64,000 bases of DNA from Microbispora sp. H13382 (lineage in GTDB: Bacteria > Actinomycetota > Actinomycetes > Streptosporangiales > Streptosporangiaceae). The notes below the pieces were generated by a model that saw nothing but the letters and a program-made list of their open reading frames with translations, was not told the origin of the DNA and searched no databases. Every line of letters begins with the position of its first letter. Position 1 is the stretch's first letter. Shown piece after piece: positions 42,390-50,735 of this stretch. The position numbers were made by a program, and so were the translations under genes. Where the stretch lies: contig NZ_JABBXA010000026.1 in the NCBI RefSeq assembly GCF_014161445.1, positions 1-64,000 of the forward strand, in the 5' to 3' direction.

Positions 42390-42980
42390 TCAGCGGGGCA
42401 GGCGCAGTCCTGCGATGAGGATCCCGGCCAGCCGGCGCGCGTCGTAGCGGGGATCGCTGTCCGCGCCGATGCAGAGGTTCCCGACGCCGCGCATGAGTTC
42501 GATGGCCTCGATGTCGGAGCGGATCTCGCCGGCGGCGGCCGCGGCGTCGAGCAACTCGGCGCACACGGGCACGAGCCGGTCGAGGAAGTAGGCGTGCAGC
42601 GTCTCGAAGCCCCCGCTGTCGGAGCGCAGCACGGCGGCCAGGCCGTGCTTGGTGACCAGGAAGTCGACGAAGAGGTCGATCCATCGCCCGAGGGCGGCGT
42701 ACGGGGTCTCGCCGGCCGCCAGCAGGGCCGGCCCGGCCTCGGCGCAGGCCTCGACCTGGTGCCGGTAGACGGCGATGATGAGGTCCGCCCGCGTCGGGAA
42801 GTGGCGGTAGATCGTGGCCGTCCCGACGCCGGCCTTGGCCGCGATGTCGCGTACCGGCGCGTCCACGCCCGAGGTCACGAAGACCGCGGCGGCCGCGTCG
42901 AGCAGGGCCTTCTCGTTGCGCCGGGCATCCGCCCGCCTGGGCCGAACCGCACGCCCCGCGCCCCGGTCGTCGTCGTTCAT
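42390..42980 (-). CDS. TetR family transcriptional regulator
   Basis: 196 residues from an ATG with GGAGGGAA upstream. The HTH is NEKALLDAAAAVFVTSGVDA, VRDIAAKAGVGTATIYRHFP, TRADLIIAVYRH. The C-terminal domain matches the SbtR-like TetR_C group. It is divergent from the alpha/beta hydrolase gene at 43173 with two matching operators between. It is likely an autoregulated repressor of that hydrolase. Confidence 0.87.
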   Translation of the reverse strand: MNDDDRGAGRAVRPRRADARRNEKALLDAAAAVFVTSGVDAPVRDIAAKAGVGTATIYRHFPTRADLIIAVYRHQVEACAEAGPALLAAGETPYAALGRWIDLFVDFLVTKHGLAAVLRSDSGGFETLHAYFLDRLVPVCAELLDAAAAAGEIRSDIEAIELMRGVGNLCIGADSDPRYDARRLAGILIAGLRLPR

Positions 42981-43012
42981 CGCGTCGTTCCCTCCACCGC
43001 CGAGCTTGCTAA

Positions 43013-43054
43013 ACGGGACGTTGTTCCGTATCGTCAAACGGGACACGGTCCCGG
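43013..43054. promoter_or_regulatory. Two TetR operators between tetR and the hydrolase gene
   Basis: ACGGGAC-GTT-GTTCCGT (43013-43029) and ACGGGAC-ACG-GTCCCGG (43038-43054) are dyads of the same form, each preceded by AA, with centres 25 bp apart. They lie in the 192-bp divergent promoter region nearer the tetR start. Confidence 0.7.
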
Positions 43055-43172
43055 TTGTTCATCTTGCCAGATCAGCGGCCCGGTCACCAAGAGCGCGCCG
43101 CCATGCCTCACCCGCGATACGGCCGTGCGTGCCGCCTCTCCTCATCCCCGCGAACAACTGAAGGACAATCCT

Positions 43173-44102
43173 GTGAACGAATCGCTCATGACCATCGGCG
43201 CGCCCACTCCGGTCGTCTCGGTGAAGCCGGTGGTGCTGCCGGCCCCCGGCCGTGGCCAGGACCTGCACGTACGGGTGTCCGCCCCCACGACCGGGCACGA
43301 GTTGCCGGTCGTCGTCTTCTCGCACGGCTTCGGCGAGTCGCTGAACGGCTACGCCCCCCTGGCCGACTTCTGGACCGCCCACGGCTTCGCGGTGATCCAG
43401 CCCACCCACCTCGACTCCAGGACGCTGAACCTTCCCCCCGACGACCCCCGTACCCCGCTGATCTGGCGGTCGCGGGTCGAGGACCTCAAGCGCGTCCTCG
43501 ACCGGCTCGACCTCGTGGAGGACGCCGTCCCCGGCCTCGCCGGGCGGCTCGACCGCGGCCGCGTCGCCGTCGCCGGCCACTCCTGGGGCGCCCAGACGGC
43601 GAGCATGCTGCTGGGCGCGCGGGTCCTCGACGCCGAGGGCGTGCCGGGAGAGGACATGTCCGACCCGCGCGTCACGGCCGGGGTGCTGCTCGCCCTGACC
43701 GGCAGGGGCGGCGCGGACCTGGCCCCGTTCGCCGCCGAGCACTTCCCGTTCATGAACCCCGGCTTCGCGGAGATGACCACATCGGCCCTCATGGTCGCCG
43801 GCGACAAGGACCAGTCCCTTCTGTCCGTACGCGGACCGGACTGGTTCACCGACGCGTACCACATGAGCCCCGGCGGCAAGAGCCTGCTCACGCTGTTCGG
43901 AGCCGAACACTCGCTCGGCGGGATCTCCGGATACAACGTCACGGAGACGACGGACGAGAACCCCGAACGCGTCGCCCTGCTCCAGAGGGTCACGTGGGCC
44001 TACCTCCGCCACGCTCTCGGCATCGAGGATTCCGCGTGGTCGGCGGCGCGCACGGCCCTGGCGGACGGCGGCCATCCGCTGGGCCGGATCGAATCCCGGT
44101 GA
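43173..44102 (+). CDS. Alpha/beta hydrolase (dienelactone/PAF-hydrolase-like)
   Basis: 309 residues from a GTG with GAAGGA 8 nt upstream. LPVVVFSHGFGESLNGYAPL is the oxyanion-hole strand. VAVAGHSWGAQTASML carries the nucleophile Ser (GxSxG), and LLTLFGAEHSLGGI the catalytic His. The fold resembles chlorophyllase/PAF-acetylhydrolase-like esterases. It is under probable control of the divergent TetR. The stop lies in a 10-bp tandem repeat. Confidence 0.85.
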   Translation: MNESLMTIGAPTPVVSVKPVVLPAPGRGQDLHVRVSAPTTGHELPVVVFSHGFGESLNGYAPLADFWTAHGFAVIQPTHLDSRTLNLPPDDPRTPLIWRSRVEDLKRVLDRLDLVEDAVPGLAGRLDRGRVAVAGHSWGAQTASMLLGARVLDAEGVPGEDMSDPRVTAGVLLALTGRGGADLAPFAAEHFPFMNPGFAEMTTSALMVAGDKDQSLLSVRGPDWFTDAYHMSPGGKSLLTLFGAEHSLGGISGYNVTETTDENPERVALLQRVTWAYLRHALGIEDSAWSAARTALADGGHPLGRIESR

Positions 44103-44120
44103 ATCCCGGTGAATCCCGCC
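44091..44120 (+). repeat. 10-bp tandem repeat x3 carrying the hydrolase stop codon
   Basis: GAATCCCGGT, GAATCCCGGT and GAATCCCGCC follow each other (44091-44120). The TGA stop (44100-44102) spans the first junction. Confidence 0.85.
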
Positions 44121-44142
44121 GCGTACGACCCGGCGAGGCATC

Positions 44143-44174
44143 TTGCGGTGGCTAACTTAGCTTGCTAAGTTAGC
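44143..44174 (+). promoter_or_regulatory. marR promoter with embedded 24-bp operator
   Basis: The perfect palindrome GCTAACTTAGC-TT-GCTAAGTTAGC fills 44151-44174. TTGCGG (44143-44148), a 17-nt spacer and TAAGTT (44166-44171) form a promoter whose -10 box lies inside the operator, 6 nt before the ATG of marR. Binding would block its own leaderless transcript. Confidence 0.75.
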
Positions 44175-44177
44175 TGC

Positions 44178-44615
44178 ATGGAACGAAACCTCAGCCTCAA
44201 CCTGCATGTGCTCACCGCCCGGCTGGACCGCGCCGCCGACCGGATCCTCCGGGCGGAGCACAACGTCTCCTACAGCCGCTTCCTGGCGCTGACCCTGGTG
44301 GGAGAACTGGGCGCCTCGACGCAGCGGACCCTCGCCGACTATCTCGGCGTGACCGAGCCGTCGGTGAGCCGCATGACGTCCGTGCTCGCCGCCGAAGGTC
44401 TCCTCGACGTCCAGCCCGACCCCGGCGGGGGGAACCGCCGGCGGCTCAGCCTCACCGACGGCGGGAAACGGCTGGTGGCCTCCATCCGGCAGGAGTTCGA
44501 AGACCGGCTGGCCGCGGTCGTCGCGCAGAGCGGCGTGCCGTACGCGGAGTACGCCGAGCACACCGCGCGACTGCTGGCGACGTTCGACCGGCTGGAGCGG
44601 GAGGCGGGCAAGTGA
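44178..44615 (+). CDS. MarR family transcriptional regulator
   Basis: 145 residues. The winged helix is LVGELGASTQRTLADYLGV, TEPSVSRMTSVLAAEGLLD, with the wing VQPDPGGGNRRRLSLTDGG. Dimerising helices lie at both ends. The gene has no ribosome-binding site and is probably leaderless. Its stop overlaps the GTG of the hydrolase behind it (GTGA), so both are autoregulated through the operator at 44151-44174. Confidence 0.9.
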   Translation: MERNLSLNLHVLTARLDRAADRILRAEHNVSYSRFLALTLVGELGASTQRTLADYLGVTEPSVSRMTSVLAAEGLLDVQPDPGGGNRRRLSLTDGGKRLVASIRQEFEDRLAAVVAQSGVPYAEYAEHTARLLATFDRLEREAGK

Positions 44616-45457
44616 TCCGGGACATCGACACCACGCCCTTACGCCGGCACACGGCCGTCTCGGCCGACGGCACGGAGATCGCCTACCGGACGCTGGGCGC
44701 GGGCCCCAACCTCATCCTGGTCGGCGGCAATCTCAAGACCTCCGAGGACTACCTGCCGCTGGCCTCCGCGCTGGCCCACTCCTTCACGGTGCACGTGGTC
44801 GACCGGCGCGGACGCGGCGACAGCGGCCCCCAGGGACCCGGCTACTCCCTGGCGAAGGAAGTGGAGGACCTGCGGGCCGTCCAGGACGCGACCGGGGCGC
44901 GCCTGGCCTTCGGGCACAGCTACGGCGGGCTCGTCATCCTCGAGACCGCGCGCTCGTTCCCGCTGTTCGACCGGATCGCGGTCTACGAGCCCGGGGTGCC
45001 CTGCGCGCCCGTCCCCACCGCCTGGATGGCGCCCTTCCGGGAACGGCTGGCCGCGGGCGACGACTACGGGGCGTTCATCCACTTCATTCAGGGGTCGGGC
45101 GGCGCGCCGGACTTCATGACCAGGCTGCCGCACTGGTATCTGCGGATGGTCTTCCGCATGGCCTTCCGCGGAGCGGCCTGGCAGCGGATGCGGCCCCTGC
45201 TGGGCGCCTGCCTGGCCGAACACGAGCAGCTCGCCGCACAGTACGGCCGGCTCCCCGAGTTCGCGGACGTCACCGCCCCGGTGCTGGTCCTGGTGGGCGG
45301 CCGCAGCAAGCCGGCGCACCAGGAGGAGTACGCCACGCTGGCCGGCACCCTTCCCAGCGCCGTGCTGCGAACCGTCGACGGCCTCAACCACATGGGCCCC
45401 TCGGAACGCAAAGCGGCCCCCGCCGTGGCCGAACAGACGCTGCCGTTCCTCCTGTGA
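44612..45457 (+). CDS. Alpha/beta hydrolase
   Basis: 281 residues. LGAGPNLILVGGNLKTSEDY replaces the usual HG oxyanion turn with GG. RLAFGHSYGGLVILETA carries the nucleophile Ser, and TVDGLNHMGPSE the His. It is a generic hydrolase of unknown substrate, co-transcribed with and overlapping the marR gene, which suggests that the substrate or a related compound is the MarR ligand. Confidence 0.85.
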   Translation: MIRDIDTTPLRRHTAVSADGTEIAYRTLGAGPNLILVGGNLKTSEDYLPLASALAHSFTVHVVDRRGRGDSGPQGPGYSLAKEVEDLRAVQDATGARLAFGHSYGGLVILETARSFPLFDRIAVYEPGVPCAPVPTAWMAPFRERLAAGDDYGAFIHFIQGSGGAPDFMTRLPHWYLRMVFRMAFRGAAWQRMRPLLGACLAEHEQLAAQYGRLPEFADVTAPVLVLVGGRSKPAHQEEYATLAGTLPSAVLRTVDGLNHMGPSERKAAPAVAEQTLPFLL

Positions 45458-45581
45458 CGATCCGCCGGCCGCGGCTCCCCGCGCGTGCCTCCCGGAACGA
45501 GGCGTGGCCTGGGCCGTCTCCGGGGTCGCCGGGGCGGCGGGACGCTAACCTGGTGCGGGTCACGGAAAGGGGACGACCGGA

Positions 45582-46934
45582 ATGGTGCTGGAGGGGACGG
45601 CTCGCGCGCTGCTGCGCAGGCTGGCGGTCGAGCAGGCGGAGGCGCGGGTGCCGTCGCTGGTGGCGGCGATCGTTCGGGGCGGCGAGATCGCCTGGTTCGG
45701 GGCGCGCGGCCGGGTGGACGGCGAACCGCCCACCCGCGACACCCAGTACCGCATCGGATCCATCACCAAGACCCTCGTGGCGACCGTCGTCATGCGGCTG
45801 CGCGACGAGGGCAGGCTCGACCTGCTGGACCCCCTGGACAAGCACGTGCCCGGCACGCCGCTGGGCGACGTCACGGTCGCCCAGCTGCTGTCCCACAGCG
45901 GCGGGCTGACCGCGGAGTCACCCGGCCAGTGGTGGGAGCGCACCCCGGGGGTTCCGGTGGGCGACCTGGTCGCCACGCTCGGCCCGGAGTCCGCCCGGCA
46001 CCGGCCCGGGCGCCGCTACCACTACTCCAACCTCGGATTCGCCCTACTCGGCGAGCTGGTCGCGCGCAAGCGGTCGGCGCCGTGGGACGAGGCCGTACGC
46101 GAGGAGGTCCTCGAGCCGCTCGGCATGCGCGACACCACCCCGCGCCCCCGGGCGCCGCACGCCACCGGGTACGCCGTGCACCCCTGGGCCGACGCGCTGC
46201 TGCCCGAGCCCGAGAACGACCACGGCGCCATGGCCCCCGCGGGCCAGTTGTGGACCACCACCGCCGACCTGGCCCGATGGGCGGCCTTCATCGGCGGCGA
46301 CACCGGCGACGTGCTGCGCCCCGCCACGGTCGCCGAGATGCGCGAGCCGGCCGTCGTCGAGGACGGCGACATCTGGGTGCGCGGCTACGGGCTGGGCCTG
46401 CAGCTCGCCCGGCACGTCGGCCCCGGCGGCCCGCGCCGGCTGGCCGGCCACAGCGGGTCGATGCCCGGCTTCCTCGCCAGTGTGTGGGCCGACCCCGCCG
46501 ACGGCGTGGCCGTGCTGTGGATGGCCAACTCCACCTCGGGCATGCGCAACCTCGACACCGCCCTGCTGGACATCCTGGCCGAGCACGAGCCGCCGCTGCC
46601 GGCCGAGTGGTCGCCCTCCCCGGTGGACGAGGACCTGCTGGAGCTGACCGGGCCGTGGTATTGGGGCCCCACGCCGTACGTGGTCCGGGTCCTGCCGCAC
46701 CGGGGCCTGTCGGTGACCCCGCTGAGCGGGCAGGGCCGGGCCTCCCGGTTCGTCCCCCAGGCCGACGGCACCTGGCTCGGGCTCGACGGCTACTACGCCG
46801 GGGAGACCCTGCGGGTGGTCCGCTCCCCCGGCGGGGTGACCCACCTGGACCTCAACACGTTCGTCTTCACGCGTGAGCCGTACGCCCCGGAGGCCCCGGT
46901 GCCGGGCGGGGTCGACCCGGCCGGCTGGCGGTGA
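45582..46934 (+). CDS. Serine hydrolase, class C beta-lactamase-like
   Basis: 450 residues. YRIGSITKTLVATVVMRL has the SxxK nucleophile motif, GRRYHYSNLGFALLGELV the YxN motif, and LAGHSGSMPGFLASVWAD the third-motif His-Ser-Gly. AQLLSHSGGLTAESPGQWWE is the family's conserved loop. The C-terminal 80 residues form a beta-sandwich. There is no signal peptide, so it is cytoplasmic: probably an esterase or D-aminopeptidase-like enzyme rather than a resistance enzyme. GGAAAGGGG is upstream of the ATG. Confidence 0.87.
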   Translation: MVLEGTARALLRRLAVEQAEARVPSLVAAIVRGGEIAWFGARGRVDGEPPTRDTQYRIGSITKTLVATVVMRLRDEGRLDLLDPLDKHVPGTPLGDVTVAQLLSHSGGLTAESPGQWWERTPGVPVGDLVATLGPESARHRPGRRYHYSNLGFALLGELVARKRSAPWDEAVREEVLEPLGMRDTTPRPRAPHATGYAVHPWADALLPEPENDHGAMAPAGQLWTTTADLARWAAFIGGDTGDVLRPATVAEMREPAVVEDGDIWVRGYGLGLQLARHVGPGGPRRLAGHSGSMPGFLASVWADPADGVAVLWMANSTSGMRNLDTALLDILAEHEPPLPAEWSPSPVDEDLLELTGPWYWGPTPYVVRVLPHRGLSVTPLSGQGRASRFVPQADGTWLGLDGYYAGETLRVVRSPGGVTHLDLNTFVFTREPYAPEAPVPGGVDPAGWR

Positions 46935-46938
46935 CCGG

Positions 46939-48135
46939 TCAGGTGGCGGCCAGCGCGACCGTCGGCGACAGGCCGGCGGCCCGCATCGCCGGGTAGAGGC
47001 CGGCGAGGGTGCCGACGACGAGCGTGGCGCCGACGGCGCCCGCGAACGCCCAGCCCGGGATCACCGGCGGCCACCCGCGCGACAGCGCGTAGCCGGCGGT
47101 GGCCAGGCCGCCGAGCGCCGCACCCGCGGTCCCGCCGAGCGCAGACAGCAGCAGCGACTCCGCGAGGAACTGCAGGCGCACCTGCCCGCGGGTGGCGCCC
47201 AGCGAGCGGCGCAGGCCGATCTCCCTGCGCCGCTCCAGCACCGAGATCACCATCGTGTTGGCCACGCCGACCCCGCCGACCAGCAGTGCGACCGCGCCGA
47301 GGCCGAGCAGCAGGCCGGTGAACGCGTTCGCGGCCGCCGCCCGGGCCGCCAGCGCGTCCGAGGGCCTGCTGACGGTGACCTCCTCCGGGTTCTCCGGGTT
47401 GACCGTGCGCGGCAGCACGGCCCGCACGGCCTCCACCACCTCCTCCGCGGACCGCTCGTAGATCGTCGTCGGGTGACCGTCGAAGCCCAGGTACTTCCGC
47501 GCGGCCGGGAACCCGACGAGTGCCGAGCGCTCGATCTCCGGGGCGAGCGGCATCGGGCCCAGGACGCCGACGACGGTGAACCACCGCTCGCCCATCCAGG
47601 CCTGTACGCCGGTCCGGGTGATGCCGAGCCGTTCCGCCGCCTTGGCGCCGAGCACGACGGCGGGCCGCGCCTCGGTGGCGGCGTTCAGCCAGGCGCCCGT
47701 CACCACCCGGCCCTCCAGGGTGGTGAGCAGGTCGGCGGTGGCGGCCTGGACGGCGATTCCGCCGGTCACGGCCTTGGGGATGCGGTCGGTGCGCCTGATC
47801 GTGGTGTCGACCGAGCCGGTGGCCGAGGCGGTGCGGACCGGCCCGATGCGCCGGACCATGCCGAGCGCCTCGGTCGGCAGCGTGGCCTCCTCGCCGAAGA
47901 CCGACTGCCCGGGCGTGACGGTGAGCAGGTTGGTGCCGAGCCGGTCGAGCTGGCGCAGCAACTGCTCCCGGGAGGAGGACGAGACGCCCAGCACGGCGAT
48001 CATGGTGGCGATGCCGATGGCGATGCCCAGCGCGGACAGCATCACCCGGGCGGGACGGGTGCGCAGCGCGGCCACGCCGGTCCGCAGGACGTCGGACGGC
48101 GCGAGCCTGGCGGGGGTCAGCCTCTGACCGGTCAT
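46939..48135 (-). CDS. MacB-like ABC transporter permease
   Basis: 398 residues. The N-terminal helix is VMLSALGIAIGIATMIAVLG, followed by a periplasmic-type MacB_PCD domain (about 60-270) and the FtsX domain with three helices. LGAVALLVGGVGVANTMVIS and VLERRREIGLRRSLGATRGQ are the coupling-loop signature. It is the transmembrane part of a mechanotransducing efflux or lipoprotein-type ABC system with the next two genes. Its start overlaps the ATPase stop (ATGA). Confidence 0.88.
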   Translation of the reverse strand: MTGQRLTPARLAPSDVLRTGVAALRTRPARVMLSALGIAIGIATMIAVLGVSSSSREQLLRQLDRLGTNLLTVTPGQSVFGEEATLPTEALGMVRRIGPVRTASATGSVDTTIRRTDRIPKAVTGGIAVQAATADLLTTLEGRVVTGAWLNAATEARPAVVLGAKAAERLGITRTGVQAWMGERWFTVVGVLGPMPLAPEIERSALVGFPAARKYLGFDGHPTTIYERSAEEVVEAVRAVLPRTVNPENPEEVTVSRPSDALAARAAAANAFTGLLLGLGAVALLVGGVGVANTMVISVLERRREIGLRRSLGATRGQVRLQFLAESLLLSALGGTAGAALGGLATAGYALSRGWPPVIPGWAFAGAVGATLVVGTLAGLYPAMRAAGLSPTVALAAT

Positions 48136-49007
48136 CGTGGTGCTCCCTTCGGCGCCGTTCCGGGCTCGTCCGCCGTCTCGTGCATGGGTGCCGCCTTACA
48201 GGTGGGCTTGGGGCCGGCCCCGGGGGTGCGGCGTCCGGCGCCGGCCCCGGCGTCGGCGACGACCCGGCCGTCTCGCACGCGCACCTGCCGGGGGCACCAC
48301 GCGGCGATCTCGGGATCGTGGGTGATGACCGCGATCGTGGTGCCGGCGGCGTGCAGGTCGCGCAACACCCCCAGCACCTCGGCGCCCGCCGCCGAGTCCA
48401 GGTTGCCGGTCGGCTCGTCGGCCAGCAGCAGCGGCGGGTCGCCCGCCACCGCGCGGGCCACCGCGACCCGCTGCTGCTCGCCGCCGGACAACTGGCCGGG
48501 CCGGTGGCCCAGCCGGTGGCCGAGGCCGACCCGTTCCAGCGCGGCGGCCGCCCGCTCCCGCCGCGCCCGCAGCGGCGTCCCGGTGTACAGCAGGCCGTCG
48601 GCGACGTTGTCCAGCGCGCTCGACCCGGGCGCGAGGTGGAACTGCTGGAAGACGAACCCCAGGTGGCGGGCGCGCAACGCGGACAGCTCGCGGTCCGCCA
48701 GGCCGGCCACGTCGTGCCCGGCGATCCGCACGGTGCCCGTGGTGGGCCGGTCCAGGGTCCCGATCAGGTGCAGCAGGGTCGACTTGCCCGAGCCGGACGG
48801 CCCGGCGATGGCGACCAGTTCGCCGCGTTCGATCAGCAGATCCACGCCGCGCAGCGCCCGCACGCCGCCGCCGTACACCTTGGTCACCTCGCGCAGCTCC
48901 ACCACGTACGGCCCGCCCCGCGCGAGGGGCTGCCCAGGTGGCACGTCACCGAGGGGATCGGAAGCGTGCGCGGTGCCCGGCCGGCCGGGCCGGATCAGCC
49001 GGTTCAT
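48132..49007 (-). CDS. MacB-like ABC transporter ATP-binding protein
   Basis: 291 residues. ELREVTKVYGGGVRALRGVD starts the ATPase. GPSGSGKSTLLHLIG is Walker A, FVFQQFHLAPGSSALDNV the Q-loop, LSGGEQQRVAVARAVAGDP the signature, and LLLADEPTGNLDS Walker B. The 30-residue N-terminal and 45-residue C-terminal extensions are low-complexity. It powers the permease encoded just downstream and is coupled by 4-nt overlaps on both sides. Confidence 0.9.
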   Translation of the reverse strand: MNRLIRPGRPGTAHASDPLGDVPPGQPLARGGPYVVELREVTKVYGGGVRALRGVDLLIERGELVAIAGPSGSGKSTLLHLIGTLDRPTTGTVRIAGHDVAGLADRELSALRARHLGFVFQQFHLAPGSSALDNVADGLLYTGTPLRARRERAAAALERVGLGHRLGHRPGQLSGGEQQRVAVARAVAGDPPLLLADEPTGNLDSAAGAEVLGVLRDLHAAGTTIAVITHDPEIAAWCPRQVRVRDGRVVADAGAGAGRRTPGAGPKPTCKAAPMHETADEPGTAPKGAPR

Positions 49008-50065
49008 GTGGCGGGCACCCCGACCCTCATGCCTGCGGCGAGCCCGGCGCCGGTGATCTCGACCATGCCACCGCCGAAGGCGCCGAGCTCCACCGGGATC
49101 ACGCGGGTGGATGCGCCCTCGACCAGTTCGACGCCGAATCCGCCCTCCCGCAGGGCCAGCAGCGCCTCCACGGGCACGGCCAGCACGTCCTTGCGCCGCT
49201 CGCTGACCAGCTCCACCTCGACCGGGGCCCTGTCGAGCCGGGTCCTGGGGGTCTTGCTCAGGGTGATGTCGACGTCGACCGTGCTGCCCGCATCCTGTCC
49301 CCGCTCGCCGGAGACGGCCTCGGCCACCGTGCCGACCGAGGTGATCTTCCCGGTGACGCGCTCGCCGCCGGGCAGTTCGACGGTGACTTTGGCGCCCTTC
49401 CTGGCCAGCGTCTGGTCGTCGGTGGACAGGTCCACGTGCACCAGCCGCCGTACGCCCGACACGGTCAGGGCCGGGCGCCCGGGAGTGATCCTGGCGCCGA
49501 CCTCGACCCCGGTGTCGGTCACCCGCGCGGCGGCGGGCAGGAAGACCACCTGGGAGGCGTCCACCTGCCCGGTCTCGGGCAGCCCGGCGTCGTCCTGCCA
49601 CCGCTTGACGGCCAGATGGGTCGCGTAGCTGAAGTGGTCGTCCACGGTCAGGTCGTCGCCGTAGCCGAGGATCTTGAGGTTGCGTTCGAGCTGCTCGACG
49701 TCCGGGCCGTCGTCGACGCCCTGCCGCAGCGGCCGGTACATCGGCAGCGTGCCGTACATGAGGACGACCGGCCTGCGGTCGACCCTGAGCAGCGGGCGGC
49801 CGCGCCGGACGACCGCGCCCTCGGCGGGCGCCCAGGTCACGGTGCCGGAGGCGTCGGTGCTGACCCGCCGTTCGCCCGAGTAGGTCAGCGCCCCCTCGAC
49901 GGTCTTGGTGTCGACCAGGTCCTGGCGGGTGATCGGCGCGGTGGCGGGGACCGGGGGCGGAGACGGCTCGGCCGCGCCGGCGTCGTCGCCGCCCGCCACG
50001 GCGACGACCGTTCCCGCGGCCAGTGCGAGGAGGCCGGCGCCCGCGATCACCAGGCTCGTCCTCAC
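49004..50065 (-). CDS. MacA-like adaptor (HlyD-type) with peptidoglycan-binding domain
   Basis: 353 residues from a GTG with GGGGAGG upstream. One N-terminal anchor helix (SLVIAGAGLLALAAGTVVAV). A peptidoglycan-binding-1 module (GPDVEQLERNLKILGYGDDL, YATHLAVKRWQDDAGLPETG) is inserted in the adaptor, followed by beta-barrel and membrane-proximal parts (VHVDLSTDDQTLARKGAKV). This layout is usual in Gram-positive adaptors. It works with the ABC genes and overlaps the lipoprotein stop (GTGA). Confidence 0.87.
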   Translation of the reverse strand: MRTSLVIAGAGLLALAAGTVVAVAGGDDAGAAEPSPPPVPATAPITRQDLVDTKTVEGALTYSGERRVSTDASGTVTWAPAEGAVVRRGRPLLRVDRRPVVLMYGTLPMYRPLRQGVDDGPDVEQLERNLKILGYGDDLTVDDHFSYATHLAVKRWQDDAGLPETGQVDASQVVFLPAAARVTDTGVEVGARITPGRPALTVSGVRRLVHVDLSTDDQTLARKGAKVTVELPGGERVTGKITSVGTVAEAVSGERGQDAGSTVDVDITLSKTPRTRLDRAPVEVELVSERRKDVLAVPVEALLALREGGFGVELVEGASTRVIPVELGAFGGGMVEITGAGLAAGMRVGVPAT

Positions 50066-50583
50066 CCGTTCCTCCCCGGGGCGGACTCCTCGCAGGCCTT
50101 CCGCGCCTCGTCCATCGCCTTCTCCTGACCCGGCTTGATCTTGATCTGGAGTCCCTGCCCGGGGGCCGGGTCGGCGACGTCGACGCCGTGCTCGCGCATG
50201 CACTGGGCGAACTTGACCATGCGGTCGCGCGCCTCGGGGTCGTCGCCGCCGAGCTTGTCGCCGACCGCGTCCTTCATGAAGTGCTCGCAGGCCTGCATGG
50301 CCTTACGCATCGTGGCCTCCTCGCCCTTCTTGCCGGTGATGCGGACGCGGCCGTCGGGGCCGGGGTCGGGCATGTCCACGCCGTGCTCGCGCATGCACTG
50401 GGCGAACTTCAGCTGGGCCTCCTGGCGGTCGGCCGGGCCCGGCGCGGACGGCTTCGCCGTCGCGGTCGAGGCGGCGCCGCCGGCCCTGGCGATCCCGTCG
50501 TCCGCGGGGGCCGCGCCGCAGGCGGCCAGTGCCAGCGCGAGCCCGAGGGCCGGTGCCAGGGCACGCGGCGGTCGTATGCGCAT
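50062..50583 (-). CDS. Lipoprotein with duplicated CMREHGV module, first gene of the efflux operon
   Basis: 173 residues. Signal ALAPALGLALALAAC with lipobox LAAC. The mature chain has two copies of a module beginning KFAQCMREHGVDMPDPGPDG and KFAQCMREHGVDVADPAPGQ, each followed by a second Cys (MQACEHFM; RKACEES). The C-x(about 30-40)-C spacing suggests a disulfide or metal site in each. Such lipoproteins accompany MacAB-like operons in actinobacteria but have no assigned function. Confidence 0.75.
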   Translation of the reverse strand: MRIRPPRALAPALGLALALAACGAAPADDGIARAGGAASTATAKPSAPGPADRQEAQLKFAQCMREHGVDMPDPGPDGRVRITGKKGEEATMRKAMQACEHFMKDAVGDKLGGDDPEARDRMVKFAQCMREHGVDVADPAPGQGLQIKIKPGQEKAMDEARKACEESAPGRNG

Positions 50584-50651
50584 GAGTCGCTCCTCCTCTC
50601 CCGGGGCGTTCGCCCGGGACGCGGCCCAACTCCAGCGGAGGCGGTGCTAAA

Positions 50652-50690
50652 CGCGGATAAGCGAGATCGGCTTATCCGTGCTTATCCGCG
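50652..50690. promoter_or_regulatory. Three GCTTATCCG half-sites between the efflux operon and the two-component genes
   Basis: CGGATAAGC (50654-50662), GCTTATCCG (50670-50678) and GCTTATCCG (50680-50688). The outer copies extend to 11-bp arms, CGCGGATAAGC and GCTTATCCGCG, flanking 17 nt. They lie in the 152-bp divergent region and are the obvious binding sites of the OmpR-type regulator. Confidence 0.7.
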
Positions 50691-50735
50691 GCTAACACCT
50701 CCTGCGTCACTCTCGAAGCCGAGCGGGAGGTTGGG

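Noticed and set aside
45582..46934. Beta-lactamase conferring antibiotic resistance
   Set aside because: No signal peptide is seen and the motifs fit the broad serine hydrolase/esterase group, so a resistance role is not supported.
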